In this document: positions 32,511 through 35,873 of the stretch, in pieces | Position numbering within the stretch: the first letter of the stretch is position 1 | Layout of the letters: every line of letters begins with the position of its first letter | Assembly: GCA_023386865.1 (NCBI GenBank) | Contig: JAEWIV010000281.1 | Span: 1 to 35,873, forward strand | Reading direction: 5' to 3' | Source: Pseudomonadota bacterium | GTDB taxonomy: Bacteria; Pseudomonadota; Alphaproteobacteria; Reyranellales; Reyranellaceae | Length of the DNA stretch: 35,873 nt | Position numbers and translations under genes: made by a program | Notes under the pieces: generated by a model | Told to the model about the DNA's origin: nothing | What the model saw: only the letters and a program-made list of their open reading frames with translations | Databases searched by the model: none

Positions 32511-33662
32511 ATGACGGAATTCGTGCGGCGCCGGCACTTTATTGCCTTGTCGGCATCCAGCGCTGCACTCGCGTGTACGGGGGCAAGAGCCGATGACAAG
32601 CTCCTCAACGAGGTCGTGGGATTCAACGGCGCCATGCTGTTCATGGACGCTCGTGTTCCCGGCTTGATCATCGGCGCCGTGCGCTCGGGCAAGACGGCGG
32701 TCTTCGGCTTCGGCGAGACTTCCCGCGGCTCCGGCAAGGAACCCGACGGGCAGACGATGATGCGCATCGGGTCCATCACCAAGGCGTATACCGGACAGGT
32801 CCTGGCGAGCCTGGTCGCGCAGGGTGCCGTGCGGTTGACCGACCATCTGCAGGACCGTCTCGGCTGGCCGGTGAAGATCCCGGAGCGGGGTGGCCGTCCC
32901 ATACGGCTGATCGAACTCGCGACTCATACCTCCGGCCTGCCGCGTGAGGTCGACCGGCCTCCCGGGCCGGCCGACGACCCGTTTCGGACCCTTACCCAGG
33001 AGGCCTATATGAAGGGCCTTCAGTCCGATCCGCTGCTGTTCACGCCGGGCGCAGGCGGACTCTATTCCAATTTCGCTTTCGACCTGCTCGCCGCAGCACT
33101 CGCGCATGCTGCCGGCAGGCCTTACGAGCAGCTTCTCAAGCAGCTTGTGCTCGACCCGTCGGGATTGAAGGACACCGTGCTGGCGCTGCGCGACGGCGAT
33201 GCCGCGCGGCTGATGCAGGGGCACAATTTCGACGGCAAGCCGATGCCGGACGTGAAGGCCACGGCGGTGATGGCAGGCGCAAGCAGCCTCTATTCGACAT
33301 CGGACGACATGCTGCGCTGGCTCGCCTGGCACCTGGATCGCTTCTCACCGCAGGGCGCAGAGATCCGGTTGCTCGATCATGCCGCCTACATTCCCCGCGA
33401 CGGCCTCGATCCCGTCGCGGGCTTCGACGAGGCAGGGCACATGGACGCGATGGGCCTGGGTTGGATCGTCATGGCGCCGAAAGGCAATCGACCCTTGATC
33501 CTGCAGAAGGCCGGGGGACTGCAAGGCGTCTTCACTTATGCCGCATTTGCCCCGACGCGCGGTGTCGGCGTGTTCGCTGCCATCAACCAGTTCAGCGTCG
33601 GGGCCTTCACGGCGATGGCCAACGTCGCGAACTCTTTGATCGAGCAGCTTGCGCCTCGTTAG
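32511..33662 (+). CDS. AmpH-like penicillin-binding protein / serine hydrolase
   Basis: A 383-residue exported class C beta-lactamase-fold protein. The N-terminus VRRRHFIALSASSAALACTG is a probable Tat signal. SITK (Ser88, Lys91) and YSN (185-187) are the active-site pairs, and QKAGG replaces the usual KTG box. IELATHTSGLPRE, AYSN-like FDLLAAALA, and GLGWIVMAPKGNRPLILQKAGG track E. coli AmpH, a DD-carboxypeptidase/endopeptidase that edits peptidoglycan. The ATG at 32511 follows AGCGAGG; longer in-frame sequence has no signal peptide. The isomerase follows nine bases later. Confidence 0.85.
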   Translation: MTEFVRRRHFIALSASSAALACTGARADDKLLNEVVGFNGAMLFMDARVPGLIIGAVRSGKTAVFGFGETSRGSGKEPDGQTMMRIGSITKAYTGQVLASLVAQGAVRLTDHLQDRLGWPVKIPERGGRPIRLIELATHTSGLPREVDRPPGPADDPFRTLTQEAYMKGLQSDPLLFTPGAGGLYSNFAFDLLAAALAHAAGRPYEQLLKQLVLDPSGLKDTVLALRDGDAARLMQGHNFDGKPMPDVKATAVMAGASSLYSTSDDMLRWLAWHLDRFSPQGAEIRLLDHAAYIPRDGLDPVAGFDEAGHMDAMGLGWIVMAPKGNRPLILQKAGGLQGVFTYAAFAPTRGVGVFAAINQFSVGAFTAMANVANSLIEQLAPR

Positions 33663-33671
33663 CGGCAGCCG

Positions 33672-34631
33672 ATGGAGCGAAGCCTTACAAGGCGATCCAT
33701 CTTGTCGGCGCTGGCCGGCGCTGCGCTGCCATCGGGAGTCCAGGCTCAGTCGCACCGGGCGTGGCTTCGCGGATTGCAGCTTTTCACGGTACGGGACGCC
33801 CTCCGCGCGGACACGGAGGGGACGCTCGGTCGCATCGCGGCCATGGGCTACCGGGAGGTCGAACTCGCCGGACTGCCCGGCGTCACGGCGGATACCATGA
33901 GCGCGAGCTTGGGGCGTTACGGACTGACGGCGCCGTCGATGCATGCAAGCTACGAAAGGCTGCGGGGAGATTTCGCGTCCGTTGTCGAAGAGGCACGCAC
34001 TGTCGGTGTGAGCTATCTGGTGTGTCCGTCGGTGGATGCCGAAGATCGCCGGACAGCAGGCGACTGGAAAAGGGTCTGCCGGACGCTGACCACGATCGGG
34101 CAGGCCGCCCGCAGCCGAGGCCTGGTGCTGGCCTATCACAATCACGATTTCGAGTTCGTGCCGTTCGACGACGGCACGACACCGTTCGGTCTGATGATGA
34201 CGGAAACCGACCCGAGCGACGTCAAGCTCGAGGTCGATGTCTACTGGGTCGCCAAGGCCGGGCTCGACCCGGTGCAATGTCTCAGGGATGGGCAGGATCG
34301 GATCCTGCTTGTGCACCTGAAGGACCTCGGCTCCGACGGCTCGACGGTGGAAGTGGGTGCCGGCGCCCTGGACTTTGAGCGGATCGTCCGCACGGCGCTT
34401 CTCATTGGCGTGAAGCATCTCTTCGTCGAGCAGGACACTTCCGCCAGTCCCCTCGCAAGCATCGCAACCAGCCTGCGGTTCCTTGAGCGGCTGCCTGCTG
34501 ATGAGGCCACAGGCGAAACCCTGAAGGGGCAAAAGTGCCTGCACTGCCAGCAGGACTGTTTGCGCCTTATGGGACGAAAAAATTACCTGAGGTGCGTCCA
34601 AGGCCCGGAATCGTCTTGCATTCGTTATTAA
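33672..34631 (+). CDS. Sugar phosphate isomerase/epimerase-like TIM barrel, Tat-exported, with odd C-terminal tail
   Basis: A 319-residue protein of the xylose isomerase-like superfamily. LTRRSILSALAGAAL near the start is a Tat signal. The barrel shows GLQLFTVRDALR, YREVELAGLPG, YHNHDFEFVPF, KLEVDVYWVAKAG, VHLKDLG and HLFVEQD, with Glu/Asp/His metal-ligand candidates. The family normally ends near SLRFLERL (about residue 275). About 45 further residues are Cys-rich (CLHCQQDC) and use codons rare in the neighbourhood, so they look like read-through of non-coding DNA. It is probably co-transcribed with the AmpH-like gene. Confidence 0.78.
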   Translation: MERSLTRRSILSALAGAALPSGVQAQSHRAWLRGLQLFTVRDALRADTEGTLGRIAAMGYREVELAGLPGVTADTMSASLGRYGLTAPSMHASYERLRGDFASVVEEARTVGVSYLVCPSVDAEDRRTAGDWKRVCRTLTTIGQAARSRGLVLAYHNHDFEFVPFDDGTTPFGLMMTETDPSDVKLEVDVYWVAKAGLDPVQCLRDGQDRILLVHLKDLGSDGSTVEVGAGALDFERIVRTALLIGVKHLFVEQDTSASPLASIATSLRFLERLPADEATGETLKGQKCLHCQQDCLRLMGRKNYLRCVQGPESSCIRY

Positions 34632-34755
34632 CTGTAGTTATAATTCTCTATAGCCAAAGTTCCTATTGGTGGCGTCGTGGCGCAACCGACGGTCGGTTGA
34701 TCGGTGGTGTGACAATTGGACAATACAACTATGGAGATCGGCGAGATCGAACCGC

Positions 34756-34788
34756 AAACGCGCGCCGGAATGGCCGGCGCGCCTGTTT
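34756..34788. terminator. Bidirectional hairpin terminator candidate
   Basis: GCGCGCCGG (34760-34768) and CCGGCGCGC (34774-34782) form a 9-bp stem with loop AATGG. AAAC on the left can extend pairing with GTTT on the right across a two-base bulge. It sits between the isomerase (ending 34631) and the minus-strand hydrolase (ending 34803), 15 bases past the latter's stop, fitting termination of both convergent transcripts. Confidence 0.65.
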
Positions 34789-34802
34789 GGTCGCCGGCCC
34801 GC

Positions 34803-35873
34803 CTACTGCCCGTACACCGCGCTTTCGAAGGCGTAGAACAGCGGCAGCGACTTCACGTCGGCGAAGGGCAGGACCTGGGTCGCATAGACGCCGCCCACGC
34901 CTTTCTTCTGATCGATCCAGTAGTAGGTGTTGGCGAGTCCCGCCCAGGCCAGCGACCCGGCGGAGCGGCCGGTCGGCGCTCCCTCGTTGTTGATCATGAA
35001 GGAGAGGCCCCACTGCTTGTCCATGCCGGGGAAGAACTCGGCGTCGTTGGAGAAGGGCGGGTTGGCGGTCTTGAGCAGGCAGACCTTGGCGTCGCCCATG
35101 GCGTTCTTCGACATCTCGGCGACGGTGGCGGGCTTCAGCACGGCCTCGCCTTTGTCCGATTTGCCCTGGTTCAGCATCATGCGCACGAACTTCAGGTAGT
35201 CGCCTGCGGTGCTGTAGAGTCCGCCGCCGCCCATCTCGAACTCGGGCTCCTGCGGGATCTCGATCGAAGGATCGGGTGTCAGCGCGCCGTCGGCGCCGCG
35301 GTGATGGATACGGGCCAGGCGCTTGCGCATGTCGTCGGTGATGCGGAAGGCGGTGCTGTCCATGCCGAGCGGGCCGAAGAGGTTGGCCTGCATGTACTTG
35401 CCGAGCTTCTGGCCGCTTGCCGTCTCGACCATCTTGCCGGCGAAGTCGATGTTGATGCCATAGAACCAGCGCTCGCCGGGATCGAACAGCAACGGCGTGG
35501 TCAGCGCCTTGTCCTGGCAGGAGATGACGCCTGGCACCTCCATCGCCTCCATGTACTTGGCAATCTCGGGGCTCCAGATGTCGTAGCCGAAGCCCGCGGT
35601 GTGGGTGAGGAGATGGCGGAGGGTGATGTCGCGCCGGGCCTTGCGGGTCTTGGGTTTGCCAGTGGCATCGAAGCCGTCGAGCACGCCGACCTCGCCCAGC
35701 GCGGGGATCACCTCCTTGGCCGGTTCATCGAGCGACAGCTTGCCCCGTTCGACGAGCTGCATGGCGGCGGCGCCCGTGACAGCCTTGGTCATCGAGGCGA
35801 TCCACACAACCGTGTCGGGCGTCATCTCGGCGGCTTCGCCCAGCATTCGCTTGCCGAAGCCGCCTTCGTAGGT
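34803..35873 (-). CDS. Serine hydrolase, class C beta-lactamase fold (5' partial)
   Basis: At least 356 residues; the frame is still open at the right edge, and the Met at 35846 is internal, with TYEGGFGKR before it. SMTK supplies the nucleophile Ser and Lys. DITLRHLLTHTAGFGYDIW is the family block, YGIN takes the YxN position, and GRSAGSLAWAGLANTYYWID is the C-terminal motif of the EstB/beta-lactamase-related esterase group. It probably hydrolyses an ester or peptide bond; true beta-lactam resistance is not indicated. Any signal peptide would lie outside the window. It is convergent with the isomerase. Confidence 0.88.
   Translation of the reverse strand, partial: TYEGGFGKRMLGEAAEMTPDTVVWIASMTKAVTGAAAMQLVERGKLSLDEPAKEVIPALGEVGVLDGFDATGKPKTRKARRDITLRHLLTHTAGFGYDIWSPEIAKYMEAMEVPGVISCQDKALTTPLLFDPGERWFYGINIDFAGKMVETASGQKLGKYMQANLFGPLGMDSTAFRITDDMRKRLARIHHRGADGALTPDPSIEIPQEPEFEMGGGGLYSTAGDYLKFVRMMLNQGKSDKGEAVLKPATVAEMSKNAMGDAKVCLLKTANPPFSNDAEFFPGMDKQWGLSFMINNEGAPTGRSAGSLAWAGLANTYYWIDQKKGVGGVYATQVLPFADVKSLPLFYAFESAVYGQ

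Noticed and set aside
1..35873. CRISPR array, phage or insertion sequence
   Set aside because: No regularly spaced direct repeats, no cas, integrase, transposase or structural phage genes were found on either strand.

Overview
The window is a GC-rich, densely packed bacterial chromosome segment. GTG and TTG starts, 1 to 17 base gene overlaps, a cyanide-insensitive type bd oxidase, an OprB-type porin and Tat-type signals all point to a Gram-negative alphaproteobacterium, possibly Rhodospirillales or Reyranella-like. The lineage is inferred from gene content only. No rRNA, tRNA, transposase, phage gene or CRISPR array was seen.

Left part (1-10.9 kb): the 3' part of a MocR-type regulator precedes a bd oxidase operon, cydA-cydB plus a 34-residue third subunit. 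Next come an MliC-like lipoprotein, an alpha/beta hydrolase, an M20 peptidase, a small membrane protein, and a convergent pair of a host-attachment (baeRF-like) gene and a short HPF/RaiA gene. A DUF6356 protein, an Lrp regulator, an atypical PLP-fold enzyme and a 2-hydroxyacid dehydrogenase follow. At 10688-10909 on the minus strand lies the most notable gene: a SelW/Rdx-family selenoprotein. Its in-frame TGA sits exactly at the Sec position of the CxxU motif and is followed by a SECIS-like hairpin. Ordinary ORF calling misses it.

Middle part (10.9-18.3 kb): an aldo/keto reductase, an MFS exporter, a TerC protein, and a same-strand run of SDR, PhyH dioxygenase, polysaccharide deacetylase-like hydrolase, VOC protein and class III nucleotide cyclase. 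A 23-bp perfect palindrome interrupts this run.

Right part (18.3-32.1 kb): this region is dominated by sugars. A minus-strand operon encodes an outer-membrane porin, a sugar/H+ symporter and a ROK sugar kinase. Facing away from it, a nine-gene plus-strand run encodes a DxD glycosyltransferase, an MFS transporter, glucose-1-phosphate cytidylyltransferase, CDP-glucose 4,6-dehydratase, an RmlC-like epimerase, a divergent sugar porter, glucokinase, a DegT aminotransferase and a GMC oxidoreductase. Together they look like import and phosphorylation of glucose, conversion to CDP-4-keto-6-deoxyglucose, tailoring, and transfer to an acceptor. No 3-dehydrase for a classical 3,6-dideoxyhexose is present, so the end product is probably something else.

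Right end (32.1-35.9 kb): a small lipoprotein, an AmpH-like penicillin-binding protein, a Tat-exported TIM-barrel isomerase with an odd C-terminal tail, and an incomplete class C beta-lactamase-like hydrolase running off the window.
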